From: Anaspis maculata
Taxonomy: Eukaryota > Arthropoda > Insecta > Coleoptera > Scraptiidae
DNA length: 64,000 nucleotides
Assembly (NCBI GenBank): GCA_949128115.1
Contig: OX421964.1
Coordinates: 4,588,001 to 4,652,000, forward strand
Direction of reading: 5' to 3'
Below, one piece after another: positions 33,901 to 46,200 of the stretch (the stretch's first letter is position 1; each line of letters starts with the position of its first letter). A program made the translations under genes and the position numbers. The notes beneath the pieces are model-generated. The model was not told the DNA's origin. It ran no database searches and worked only from the letters and a program-made list of their open reading frames with translations.

Positions 33901-34212
33901 TTAAGATTTTTCAAAATTTTAGAAACCGTCAATGTCAAAAAAAAAACACTGTGATAGCAGATAAGCTTTATCGTAAGCAGAGCTCCCATACAAAGAAAAG
34001 AAAATTGAAATCGGTCCGTTAGAAGCTGAAATACAAAAAATTCCAAGAAACAGGTGGTGCCCATCTTTGAAGGCCGCCATCTTGTTTCCTGCACGGATTT
34101 TCAAGTGGCGCTCTTGCCAAAAAGTTTTGTTATGACCCTATCTATGATCATAGTAGGTGGCATATCCCAATCAAAATGTGCAGCTTTTTTTTGCCTACCC
34201 AACGTACTATAA
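30990..34212. mobile_element. Transposon-like unit with about 300-bp inverted ends
   Basis: The left end 30990-31310 (AGTACGTCGGGTACAC, AAAAAGCTGCACATTTTGAT, ACTTGAAAATCAGTGCAGGA) is the inverse of 33890-34212 (TCCTGCACGGATTTTCAAGT, ATCAAAATGTGCAGCTTTTT, CCCAACGTACT). A decayed protein gene lies between, on the minus strand. The layout is that of a DNA transposon, but the ends could also be a later non-autonomous copy. Confidence 0.55.
31600..33063 (-). pseudogene. Decayed transposon-associated gene (TVDTDVVVLA family)
   Basis: The minus strand reads, in broken frames: a 206-codon piece (33063-32443) with CDTIIYDGAALAHALPPKTS, ILWDIYHKTSLKRFVREKRG and GIRRH; then EEADGRILLDAKDSVEQGAT and KIMICTVDTDVVVLA (32403-32182); then FHAFRGSDITSSFAIKGK (near 32100); then PPTKK with QDKVWGRVWG (near 31800). 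This order matches a widespread invertebrate and fish repetitive protein family as I remember it. Frameshifts and stops between the pieces show it is dead. Its biochemical role is not known to me. Confidence 0.65.
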
Positions 34213-34289
34213 GGGACAAATTCAAATGAAACTCTGCACTTGGTAATAAAGTTTTGAAATTTGGCACACATGTTCTTTTAATGATTTTC

Positions 34290-35525
34290 AACAGACCTGG
34301 ATGTGGGGCAGACTTGACAAGTGGCGTATACAGGGTGGAAAATAAAGTTGAAAAATAAAAAAAAATTATCTGAAGAACCAAAAGTGCTGGAGTCTTGCAA
34401 ATCACCGCATATTCAGATGTAATTTGATGTTCATGAAGCTCCTCCAAACAGGCTTGAAATATCTTGTTTATTCTTTGAGATATTTTGGAAAACGTAAAAA
34501 TGCTCGAAAAAACGGCTTTTTGCCTATAAATCAGCAAATTCCAAAGATTTTGAGGCGAATCTTGGTATTTCTACAATGTGTGGAGGTAGAAATAGAATAA
34601 GATCAGGACCAATTTCTACGTCTCTTATTTTCAGGAATACGATAGTCAATTTTTTGTTGTCTTCACGGCGGCCATTTTGAATTTTCCTGTGACTGAATAT
34701 CACAAAACGTGGTCGTGACCATTGTATACAGAAATAAACATTCTGAAACGGGAACCTTTCTCAATGGGGTGAAGAAGACCATGAGATTCTCACTTTTGTT
34801 AAAAAAGTGATATTTTATTGGACGTCGCCCACAAGAAATTTTTGAACCGATGATGATGATGAATTTTGACACAAGATCTCGGAAAAGATGAAGGTTTGAA
34901 TTTCTGGTTGTATTTCACTTCTGCAAGTACCACGTCACCCGTCATCCACACTGAAAATGTGTAAAACCAAGGAAAACTATAGATTTACAGATTTTGTCAG
35001 GCTCTGATTTGAATTTACCTAAAAATCACTACTTTCATTTACATCACAGAATGTCTTTTTCTGTATGTTATGGTCCAATGAAGTCTCCTTCTCAATTGCC
35101 GACCACGTTTTGGAGTATTTAATTACAAGGAAATTCGAAATGGCCGCCGTAAATACAAGAAAAAGTTGACTACCGTATTTCTGAAAATAGTAGGTCCAGA
35201 AATTGGCTCTTGGTTTTATTTCATTTCTCACGTCACACGTGGTAGAAATACCAAGTTGCACCTCAAAATCTTGAAAATGTGCAGATTTATGGGTAAAAAG
35301 TCGTTTTTTCGAGCATTTTTACGTTTTTCAAAATATCACAGGAATGAAAAAAGATATTCCGAAACTGTTTTGAGCAGCTTCATAAACATCAATCCACGCA
35401 TATATACGGTGATTAACAAGACTCCAGCACTTTTGATTACTCAAATAGAATTTTTTAATTTTTCATCTTTATTTTCCACCCTGTATACGCTACCTGTCAA
35501 GTCTGCCCCACATCCAGGTTTGTTG
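34290..35525. repeat. Long palindrome with CAGGGTGG end (centre about 34907)
   Basis: GACCTGGATGTGGGGCAGAC and GTATACAGGGTGG in the left arm face CCACCCTGTATACGC and GTCTGCCCCACATCCAGG in the right arm. Homology continues inwards with CCAGCACTTTTG, ATATTTTG and GTAGAAATACCAAG blocks. Arms are about 610 bp and it may extend outwards on both sides. Confidence 0.8.
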
Positions 35526-35620
35526 AGAATAATTCGAAGAGCATGTGTGTCAAGTTTCAAAACTTCATCACCAAGTGCTGAGTTTTTTCCGTTAGTATCC
35601 GAACTAAACTGCGCACCAAT

Positions 35621-37092
35621 TGAAATGGGCCACCCAAAAATTTCAGTCGAATTCAAAATGTCGTAGCTTCAAAGGAGGTTGACTAATTCCAAAACTTTCT
35701 TATTCCTTGGATACCTTATTTATTGTGCTATAAGATGCTACATTTCATTTTTGGTATTATAGTTTGTTATTATTTATACAGGGTGTTACATTGAGGTACT
35801 GCAAAATTGTAAAAGTTTGGATCCCACCCAATCGACGAAAAAAGAATTTGAATTTTTTCTAACCTGTTCTGGGGAACTGGTTTATCTGTGTCTCAGAACG
35901 GTTTTTCAAGTTTTCCTTCATCTCCTTTGATTACAGAGAAAACGGAAAAAAGTAGTTTCAGGCTTTCGGTGATAACTTTTCCCAATGTTGATCGATCTCC
36001 AACCTATGGGGCTTGTGTTGGAGCCAAAGCTTCAGGTCAGGATGATACAGGATGAAAATTTGTTCAAGATCAAAACTTGAAATAGGGGGCTCTACCAAAA
36101 GTTACTCAAAACTTGCCAGTATTCTAAAATCTGTTTGTGGGAAGCAGCAATTGAGTTGACAGCTGTTTTTGAGAGAACAACTCATTGTGACCAATTTGCA
36201 ACGGTTTTCAGTTCATTTGGATGAAAACTTTTGGCGTCAAAATTAATAGTCCTCCTGCATGTTTGAACAAAGAAAATCGTCCCCATTCACCTGGAAAGTT
36301 ATCGTCACTTATCACTTAGGTTACGAAAAAATCCAATAATAAATACAAACAGGGCATCCGAACTGTCACGTGCTGTTACTAATGAATTTTTTCGTAACCT
36401 AAGTGACAATAACTTTTCAGGTGAATGGGGTAGATTTTCTTCATTCAAACATGCAGGAGGACTATTATTATTTTGACGCCAGAATTTTCTGGCCAAATGG
36501 ACTGGAAGCCGCTGCAAATTGGTCACAATGAGTTGCTCTACCAAAAACAGCTGTCAACTTAATTGCTGGTTCCCACAAACAGATTTCAGAATACTGGCCA
36601 TTTTTGGGTATTTTTCGTAGAGCCCCCTATTCTGAGTTTTGATCTTAAACAATTTTCATCCTGTATGGTCCTGACTTGAAGTTTTGGCTTTAACACAAGC
36701 CCCATAGGTTGGAGATCGATCAACATTGAAAAAAGTTATCACCGAAAGCCTGAAATACTACTTTTCCCCGTTTTCTCTGTAATTAGAAGAGATGGAGGTA
36801 AACTTGAAAAATCGTTCCGAGACACAGGTATACCAGTTCCCCAGAATAGGTTGGAAAAAATGATAATTTTTTTTTGTCGATTGGGAGGGATCCAAACTTT
36901 TACAATTCCGCAGTACCTTAATGTAACACCCTGTATAAATGATAACAGAATATTGTACCAAAAATGAAATGAAGCATCCTATAGCACAATAAATGAGCTA
37001 TCCAAGGAATAAAAAAGTTTCTAAATTAGTTAACCTCCTTTGAAGCTATGACATTTTGAATTTGACTGGAATTTTTGGGTGGCCCATTTCAA
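35621..37092. repeat. Long palindrome (centre about 36356)
   Basis: GAAATGGGCCACCCAAAAAT and TCAAAGGAGGTTGAC in the left arm, with ATACAGGGTGTTACATTGAG at 35777. The right arm has CTTAATGTAACACCCTGTAT at about 36918, GTTAACCTCCTTTGA and ATTTTTGGGTGGCCCATTTC. Arms are about 735 bp. The centre contains an inverted CCTAAGTGACAATAACTTT block. Confidence 0.82.
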
Positions 37093-38184
37093 TTGGCGCT
37101 CAGTTTATATTCAGATCTTGATGAGAATAACCACCTATGAACTATTTCCACTTTTTCATAAATGACGGATCCAAGAGGAAGGTCAGTTGACTGTCTTTGA
37201 ACTTGAATATCTCAAAAACTTACTGATTTATTGGGAAAAAGTTGCATTATGAGAATTTTTCTGGGATATTTTGACGAATATTTTAAAAAATGGCTGGATA
37301 TGCACAATAATTGTACATTTCCAACCGTATACAGCACATTCATCAATCATAAATCATAATCATGCAATAATTCCAAATAAAAACCAATATGACGCTTCAC
37401 ATATTATTTTCGCTCTTCAGCTACTCAGGTTTCTGGGAAGTATTTTTTTTAAAGGCTTCTTACTTGTTTTTTTGTGTGTTGTACTTTGTTCTAATTTGTA
37501 ATTTGACGCAATTCATGTCTTCCGTTATGATATATTATCTCACTTAACACGCCAACAATCATCTACTTGAAATATATCGCAGGTACTACTTCGCTTGTTT
37601 GAATTTGGAACCAACTCGTTCGCTACCAAATTCAATACTGACTGTCGCGCTGAGGACGGTGCTTATATATTTGCCCTCGATTAGTGTTTCCGAACTTTCC
37701 ATCATCCTCCAGCAATTTCCATAGTGACCCGACATATGGTTTCCAGACGACTCCCGAATAATGACACACCTTTCGCGTGCTTCCCGCGTGTTCTGGTATG
37801 TGGCACCGCCGCCAAAATGGACAGATGTAGCTTGACCCACTGCTGAAGTTTCTATACAGTTATACGGGAAAAAGCCTTCACGTGCGCTCTGGAACACACC
37901 AGAACGCTCCGCACTTGTACGCTGCGATCTAACGGGAAGGGCCTAGAAAGATCGCGTGTTATCCAGAATCGCCGCTCGTAACAATATCATTATTGTGACT
38001 AATAAATGTCTGCAGTATAGACCGTCCCTCGATCAGCCCCTGTGCACTTCTTTTTCCGCAACCTGTCATTAATCTGTCAAAGTTATATTGGCTCTACCTA
38101 CTGTGCTGAAATGTTACTATTCTGGATGAAGTACCACTAATGCCACAGTTCAGTTTTCTAAAGCCGATTAGCCTCCAAAATATA
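37093..38184. other. No gene recognised
   Basis: AT-rich on the left, with a GC-richer patch at 37590-37950 containing a 103-codon minus-strand frame that has no domain I recognise. No array-type splice pair was seen. Confidence 0.4.
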
Positions 38185-38915
38185 CCAACTCATGCTTTAC
38201 TTTCAACTCAGGCTGTATTGTTTTCAATACCTCATGCAACGTTCAATCACTCGAGATATGAGCGAAATTTTATATATCAATGGCGAAGAACAGCAACCTT
38301 CTATGTCACCATTTGCAGAAAATCAACAACCTCCTATGTCAATTTCAGCAGGGTTGAAAATAATAAATCAAACGATCGACATTTCAGCCTTTAATCGACT
38401 GTCAAAACCTCCAATTCCAATTAAGACTAATTCGTATGTCAAGTGCAAAATATCAACCTTCTATATCAGACAAAGAAGGTTTTTGCAAAAAATACGATGA
38501 CAAGGCAGAAGATAATAAAATAACCTTCTATGTCAAAGATGGAAGGTTGTGGCACAAAATTTCAACAACAAGATAAAAAATAGCCTTCTATAGCAGACAA
38601 AAAAGCTGCTATAAAGCTTCTATTCTGCAAAAATTATCAATATTGCTGACAAAACCGTCTATGTCACGTTTTATAGCCAAATCTAGTGGATAATATAAAA
38701 TTTCATATCCCATTATGTCACCTTAATTTATAGTGGAAATTATTTCAACCTAAAATGGAAGAAAATATAGTACATCACGTTTAAAGTACAATTTTGTTCC
38801 TCCTGAAAAGTACCCCTTCTTGACATAGGAGCTTGCTGAATTTCGGCAAACAGTGACATAGAAGGTTGCTGTTCTCCGCCATCGATATGATTAAATATGT
38901 CCCCGCAGTCTCGAG
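38185..38915. repeat. Inverted repeat made of CAACCTTCTATGTCA minisatellite units
   Basis: Units AACCTTCTATGTCA and variants occur at about 38293, 38327, 38455, 38521, 38582 and 38650. The block at 38270-38350 reappears inverted at 38813-38895, with GACATAGAAGGTTGCTGTTC. The + frame over the left arm reads EEQQPSMSPFAENQQPPMSI, peptide-like, but it has no splice or gene context. Confidence 0.6.
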
Positions 38916-39490
38916 ACTTTGATCAACTAAAATCCCGTCCATTTCCCTCCCGAATAGCGTTATTTTTTTTATACGAAAACGAATCCAACCTGAGTGGAAA
39001 CAAGAATTTGTGATATAACTAACGATAAAAGCGTTTTAAAATTAAAACAATCTATGCACTTCAGGAACCAGAGCAACTGGAACATCAGTAAGTTTTTGAG
39101 ATATTTCAAGTGCAATTTGGTATTGCTATACAATGAATTCTTCAAGCCTGCTATATTTTGAGAAATAAGGCAGTCAGCTTTATTAAAATATACTAAAGGG
39201 ATTAGAAATTGTGTTGCAAAATTTGTGGGAAATGATGAGTACCTAAACAATTAGAAAGTAGGTACCATGCACGATTCTCTTGAAAAATGGGTTTGGGTCG
39301 AATTTCCTGGATTTTTGATTAGTTGATTAGTAGATTTGAATCAAAGGGATGGAAAAGGAAAAAAACATGCACTTGCTGAAAGATCCAGGTTTTAGAATCC
39401 CAACCAGAATGAGCCGCTTTTCAACGGCTACAAGGCAAGGACTCGCCTGGATTTCGTTGACGTTAAAACGCCAGAAATAATTGACTTTAC

Positions 39491-40551
39491 TAAACTGCTG
39501 GACAACGAAGTTGTCGGTATCGGAAATATAGTCCGACTTTGAAGACCGATGACTTCCGATTGCCGGATGCGATTTCCGTTTTGTTTATTGTGTTGATTAG
39601 CCTAATGCCTCCGTAACCCATCCTATAATAGTGAATGTTGAGAAACTTCACGTTAAGTTTCTACAGGGTGATACGTGAAATGCTGCAAAGTTGAACCAAC
39701 TTCATCGTACCCCCATTTGCCGAAAAAAATTTTTTTAGGTCTTTATACAAAAATCATGAATTGTGGTGTCTTACCTCGAAACGATTTTGAATATTCCGGA
39801 TTGGAAGTCTAACATCGAAGATATAAATTTTTATTTTGATTGTTACAGATTTGCCTTGTTGGCCCGCGAGATTGAATTACTTCTGGTGAATGGATGTTGA
39901 CATTGAGCAAGATTGTTCGTACAACAGTGCAGAATAATTCAACTCTCAACACAACCCGAATATTTGTGTAGGGCCAAGCAGGGGGCACTTTTTTGAGTGG
40001 TTGTCCCTGCCTGTTCTTCGTACGTTGGATTTCGTCAGAATTTCATCAGAATTTTGGATATATAACATGCTCTTTTTGCAGATTTAAGTCCCTGAACATA
40101 GTAACGATGTGAAACTTCAGTGTCCGAGTCAAGTAAAGCCCCCCTGGACGTTATACTTTTTCTGCTTGTGCTATGCCTGAGTCTCGTAAATCTGAAACAT
40201 TCAATATAAAAACTTATATCTTTAATGTTAGACTCCCAATCCGGGAAATTTCAGAATCTTTTAGAGATAAGACACCACACTCCGTGATTTTTGTATTAGA
40301 ATACATAACAAATATTTTTTTGACAAATGGGGGTACGATGAAGTCGTTGCAATTTTGCAACATTTCACGTATCACCCTGTAGAAAATTCACATGAAGTTT
40401 CTCAACATTCACTGTTATAGAATGGGTTACGGAAAGATTAAGCTAGTCAACGCAACAAACAAAATGGAAATCGCAATCGGCAATCAAGAGATATTGACCT
40501 CCAAAGTCGGACCATTTTTCCGATACCGACAATTTCGTTGTCCAGCAGTTT
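39491..40551. repeat. Long palindrome with CAGGGTG blocks (centre about 40021)
   Basis: TAAACTGCTGGACAACGAAG at the left and CGTTGTCCAGCAGTTTA at the right bound it. TTTCTACAGGGTGATACGTG in the left arm faces CACGTATCACCCTGTAGAAA in the right arm. Arms are about 530 bp. Confidence 0.85.
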
Positions 40552-40948
40552 AGATGACAACAAAACTCATTTTTGGGATAGAAAGGTACAAAAGGTAAGA
40601 CAAAATGTCATTTTGCATTGACTATTTCATTGAAAAAACTGTTAATTCCCTCATCACTGGCATACAAACGTTTGTTTCAAGCTTGTTAGCTCTCGTCAGT
40701 GACAGATATAATTATGTTGGAATTAGGCTCTGAATGACCAAAAAAAAAAAATTAAAATCGAAAGGGAAATGTCAAGGAGGGCTATACCTCCTCTATATGC
40801 ATTATTGATAACAAGTTTTTGAGTCCGCTCTTATTATTTTCTCATGCTCTATCAATCCTTCAAATTTTTCCGATGAATCCTGGACCGTTCTGGTTCAGGT
40901 TGTAGTAGCATAATTCCTAGGGTCGATAGAAAATCGAAAGAGAATATA

Positions 40949-41814
40949 TCTGAAGTGCATAATAACGGAGCTTTGAGTCTTCAAAGTTGAGCAAAAAATT
41001 TAGTTTGTTTTGGAATAACTTTTGAACCATTGGACTTATTGAGCCCAAATTTTGCAAAGATATTTTCCAAAAACATACTGAGCTAGTTCTCAGAATGAAT
41101 TTTTTGAAAAATGTTCAGTGGTGTAGGCGAAAGGGAGTGGGTCATATCTTGAACGCCACTGAATTTTTTTTTCAATGATCAATTTCTCATTTTGCAGTCA
41201 GTTTTGGAGCGAGAACTTTTGAAATTTTTCCATAATTGAAGCGACCGTTCTCGAGATATTTCGGTTGAAATAAACAAAAACACTTAATTCAATCGGCAGA
41301 TCTCCCGTCAAGATCTTTCAATCTGGAACGCTATTTTTCAAAAGGCAATTCAAAAAAATTATATTATGTAAATCACAATGTTTTTTCTGTATTGAGCGAT
41401 TTTCAGAGCCCCGTAAGTGTCTTGGTTCTAAAAAGTGGTACGGAAGTGCCGATTCAATTGAGTGTGTTTGCTTATTCAAACTGAAAGATTTCGAGAACGA
41501 ATGCTCCAGTCATGGAAAAACCAAGTAGTTTTTTCCTCCAAAATTGACCGAAAAATCCGAAAATTGATCACGTTCCAAAAAAAACCAGTGGCGTCAAAGA
41601 TATCTGGGTAAAAAGAAGCTCACCCTCTCCCACCTACGCCACTGAAAAATTTTCAAGAAACTCATTCCAAGTATTAGCTCAGTATATATGTATTTGACGA
41701 ATATCTGTGCAAAATTTGGGCTCAATCGGTTTAATGGTTCAAAGGTTATTCGGAAAGAACGGACTTTTTTTGCCCAACTTTGAAGGCTTAAACTTCGTTG
41801 ATATGCGCTTCAGA
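40949..41814. repeat. Palindrome without CAGGGTG end (centre about 41382)
   Basis: TCTGAAGTGCATA...CTTCAAAGTTGAGCAAA at the left faces GCCCAACTTTGAAG...TATGCGCTTCAGA at the right. Inner blocks AAATTTTGCAAAGATATTTT and CTCAGAATGAATTTTTTG recur inverted. Arms are about 430 bp. Confidence 0.8.
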
Positions 41815-42110
41815 TATATAGTTTTTAGAACCGGTCTGGTTTTAAGGCTTTTAGATGACATATCGCGGGTCACGTTCCGCGAAACATGGATTCTCATTAG
41901 TTTTAATCTGGGCTACAACATATCGAACACTCAGCAGATTTGACCATGACCCATATTCCACAAAAATCGTGCATGAACCTTTATGACAAAAGTTTTGGGA
42001 TGTTATTCCCATGAAAATGCAATGCCAGATCTAAGCTGTCGCTGATCAGTTTTTTTTTTGCCTCAAAAAGTCATTCTACTGAAAATAAAAAGTGTACGGG
42101 ATATGGTATA

Positions 42111-42823
42111 TACAGGGTGATTCATGAGTAACCTTACATAGACTAATGAGAGATAGAGGATTTTGGGGCGAGTCAGAATCCATAAAAGAAATTTTGTTTT
42201 CGCCATTGGTTACGAAGATACAGGGTGTTTTGTGTGTTTCGTATGAAACTTTGATAAGCGATATTTCTGAAACGGCTGAAAATATTTGATTGAAATTTGC
42301 CAGTTATATTTCTCTGTTGGAACTTATTCAGAAGCCATGCCGGGTAAGTCAAAATCCAAGGCCAGGCTAGAAAAAATGTGGCCCTTTGTTTTTTTTATCA
42401 AAAAACACATTTATTGACCATTTTTCTGATAAACTGAGCCAAGCCAAAAAATAAATTTGAATTATTTCAATCAAACAATGAGTCGATTATTTCCGGTTGA
42501 AAATGGAAAGTCATACACAAATTTTACTTTTAATTTTATTGCCGGAACGGTTCAAGTGTGCCATCTGAATTGAAAAGTGATTCCTGGAGAACTTTTCCTT
42601 AGATTTTCGAATCCGATAGCAGTTTTTTAGAGAAGCGGTCAAAAAATGTACTTTTTGATTCAAAAAAAAGGGGCATCAAAGTTTCATACGAAACACACAA
42701 AGCATACCCTCTGTATCTTCGTAACCAATGGAGAAAACAAGATTTCTTCTTTGGATCCTGACTTGCCTCGAAGTTATCTATCTCTTATTAGCCTATGTAA
42801 GAATATTTATGACTCACCCTGTA
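42111..42823. repeat. Palindrome with TATACAGGGTGATTCATGAG end (centre about 42467)
   Basis: TATACAGGGTGATTCATGAG at the left faces GACTCACCCTGTATA at the right. GTTACGAAGATACAGGGTGT also has its inverse, CATACCCTCTGTATCTTCGT. Arms are about 350 bp. The ends suggest a TA-rich target site. Confidence 0.85.
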
Positions 42824-43211
42824 TAGTGTGCGTTAACGTTTGTTTCTAAATTATTGATGTACGGTATTCAAATTTGTAACAATTTTCAAATTTTTGCCAC
42901 ATTCACCAGGACCCGATTTTCTAATGAAATGTGCGGGGGATAAACCACTGATGTAATTTTTGTACACCAATTTCCAATGATTTTTAATTGATTTCCGAAG
43001 ATTTCCGAAGATTCCAAAATGATTTCCAACTGATTTCCGGATAATTTCCAATGATTTTTAATGATTTTCACGAAAGTGTACACCAGATTTCTAAGGTGGT
43101 TCACCTCTCGGAACTGTGCCGGATTCATTTATTCAATATGCGCCCATTAGCGTTTCAATTCAACATTCTAAGTGCTAATCATTGTATCATATTATTTTTT
43201 TGATTTTCCAG

Positions 43212-43241
43212 ATCCCCCCAGACCGGCTCCGGAGTCATCAA
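43212..43241 (+). CDS. Locus 3 microexon 1 (30 nt)
   Basis: The acceptor GATTTTCCAG ends at 43211 and the donor TCAA|GTGAGT follows 43241. It encodes DPPRPAPESS when joined to a phase-1 G. It is Pro-rich like locus 1 but not homologous to it. Confidence 0.5.
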
Positions 43242-46200
43242 GTGAGTTAATCTCTCAAATAGATACTGTTCAACATTATGAAATTTTGCAAAAAATTTTT
43301 GTTGCTGATGAAATTTTATTCTTGTATTGCCACTTATTAGTATTCACACCAGGACTGTCATTCTGTACTTCTCTTTGTTCATGTAACCGCGGATAGACAC
43401 AAAAAGCGATACATGCATATTGCATATACATGGAGGGATTCTCAGACACAAAGATAGCATGCACCGAGGTATGCACATAACATGTACGTTACACGATACA
43501 GAATAGTCGTGTGAGTCTACTTTTCAAGATACATCAGTAGAGTACAGTTTGAGAAATTCTGATTTCGTCAGTTGACTTGAAGCTTGATAGTGTGGTTCTT
43601 GTGCCTTTAGACGCCATGGTGCCGTCATAAGAAAAATAGTATATTATTCAACAAACGGGCTATGATTGCTTCTCACTCATGAGGATGCAGTTTGCCGACA
43701 CGAGCCTTGGCGAGTGTCGCAAAGCATCCGAATGAGTAATAGCCATTACTTGGGAGTAGAATATTATGCTTTATTCAGTCTAATTGAAAAATGCAGGCAT
43801 GTATGCGCGTGATAATGCGTGCATCATTCAATAGGATTGGATAAAGACGGTAACTACATATTTTTACGGAATTGACTTTTAAGCTTTCAAGAATATACCT
43901 ACATTGTAAATCGGTAGAACGAAAGCTTTTAAAATAATGTACCCTGTGTCGTAGCTCAGTCGTGGGGTTATGGTTTCGTATATAACTAAATAATGATCGA
44001 AGAGGCGAATCCTAAACATTTCGGACCGAATTCATATCTCGATGACCAAACATCACCGATTTGATAATTACAGCTGTCCGAAACAATAATCCCACGAGTG
44101 TACCATAATATGTATAGGTATTTATACATAGGTAATATATCCATAGTCGGGTCATGAAAAGGTAAGAGAGTGTTGCTTGCAGGGTGAACTTAAGAATTGG
44201 AGACGAAACCAAAACAGACCTGTCTTGACTATGAGATTTTTCAAAAAATTAACATTTTGCCCAGCAAAATTCGTCCAAATAATCCGAATGTGCGAAGACC
44301 GTTAGCTATAGTCCGCCATCCACTAACTTTTTAATTTTCAACAAGATAGAATGATTGTTCTAACCGTCTTTTTCTTTCAATTTTCTAGATATGGCGGGCC
44401 CCTTGATGAAGAACCCCATCGGCCCAGGTGAGCTCTTTCCACTTTCCCGACCCACTATCCAACAAGAAAGAGAAGTATTGTGAACGCACAAAAAAAAAAT
44501 TCGAGATGGAGTCGGATATATCCATTTTAGTGCAGTCATTTTAGGAGAAAAAGCCAAAAAAACTCGAAATGGAAGGGAACTTGGTACAGTGATATACAAA
44601 GCCTTCTGGTGAACGCACCGAAAGTTCCTGGAAATCGAACTTATGCTACGGCCGCCATATTGAAAAATGTCTTGAAGTTAAAAACTGAATATTCATAGGC
44701 CAATATCTGAAGGATTGTTGGAGCGATACTTAACTTATACCCATCAAAATAATGGTTTCTTTTTTGTTCTAACTTTTGCTTCAGAAACGGAATTGATATC
44801 TTCAAAGGTCACAAAGATATAGACAAAAACCTATAATTTACCAACATCCTAAGATATACGTATGTGCTATTCCCCATGAATTTGTGCCACCATTAATGCT
44901 TTCCTCGCATGTGGCTGAGAGTCTTGTTTGATCGGACGTTCTGTGGGAAATGGTGCCGTTTGACTTGTATGACGTCATCAGTTCAAGATGGTGGATCAGT
45001 TCTATCTCTTGAACCAAGACCAATAGAATCATGAGACCAATCAGATCGATCGAGGGATAGATGCGGAATTTTGTGCTGATTTTGAGATGCATGCCGCAAA
45101 CTGCTCTGGAATATCTTCAACCGTTTTCAAAATATTTCAATTTCAGGCTAGGGCACGATGAATTCAATCAAAAATGGGAGTATTTTGTAGGCCGTGGTTT
45201 TATAACAATATGCTTATGGAAATTATCACGTAGATGTAGAATTTGATGATGAGCAAGGAGCAATAAATAGTTCTTGAATATATTCAACCGATTCTGGAAT
45301 ATTCGAGATTGAAGCCGACGGCCGTGAAGAATAATTGAGAAATTGTAGCGGGCCTTGATTTCATAACAAGTGCTAGTGGATATTATCGTGTTAGATGCAG
45401 AAACTCACTCGCTGATCAAGGTCCAGCAAACCGTTACAGATTGTTCTCAACCGCCTTGAAAATATAGAGCTTCTCACCAGCAATTGTTTTCCTAGTCCTC
45501 AATCCTGGGTTGAGGTTCGAGCCTTGCTCTCGTTCAATTTTGGTTCCTTTTGCAAATACAGCAAACTTGATTCAACATAATTATAGTAGGTTCACTTGTA
45601 CTGTGACTCTAGTTGGCTGGGCAAATTTTCTACTTTAGCATTGTAGGCTTGCCGCCTTTTTACCTGGTGTGAAACTGACTTCTCTGGAAGTGAAGTTATA
45701 TTTCTTATCAAATTGATATTAAAATCTTGGGGAACTGACCTGGTCATATGTGGAAGTGCGACTAGGGGGACGCAGAGCTGTGTTACCATCATGTAGACAC
45801 CAAAATAGCACGGGGCGGCCGCAAATCTAAGTCATCTTGACGGCGGCCCACTCAGGGTCGACAAAAACTCGTCCCGGAAAGCCCCAAAACGAAAGCAAAT
45901 TGCAAATTGAAGGTACTAACATCAATTTCGGTCCAATACGAAACTTTGAGCGGCTGGGTTTTTTGAAATTTGGTTTAATTTACTTTTTACACGTAAATTC
46001 TTTTGCCAATGACAGACTGCACGGCGATCCTTGTGTCGCCCATAATTCTTTAGGGTTTGGCTTGTATTTTTGACTGGAAGAGGCGAAAGGGTTGATGATT
46101 GCATGGGGCCCCCTTTTAGGACGAAGGGCATTGTATACACTTTAATTTGAAGCACCGAAAGTTGAACCGGCTTCAAGAGGTTAGGAATATTTTTCACAAC

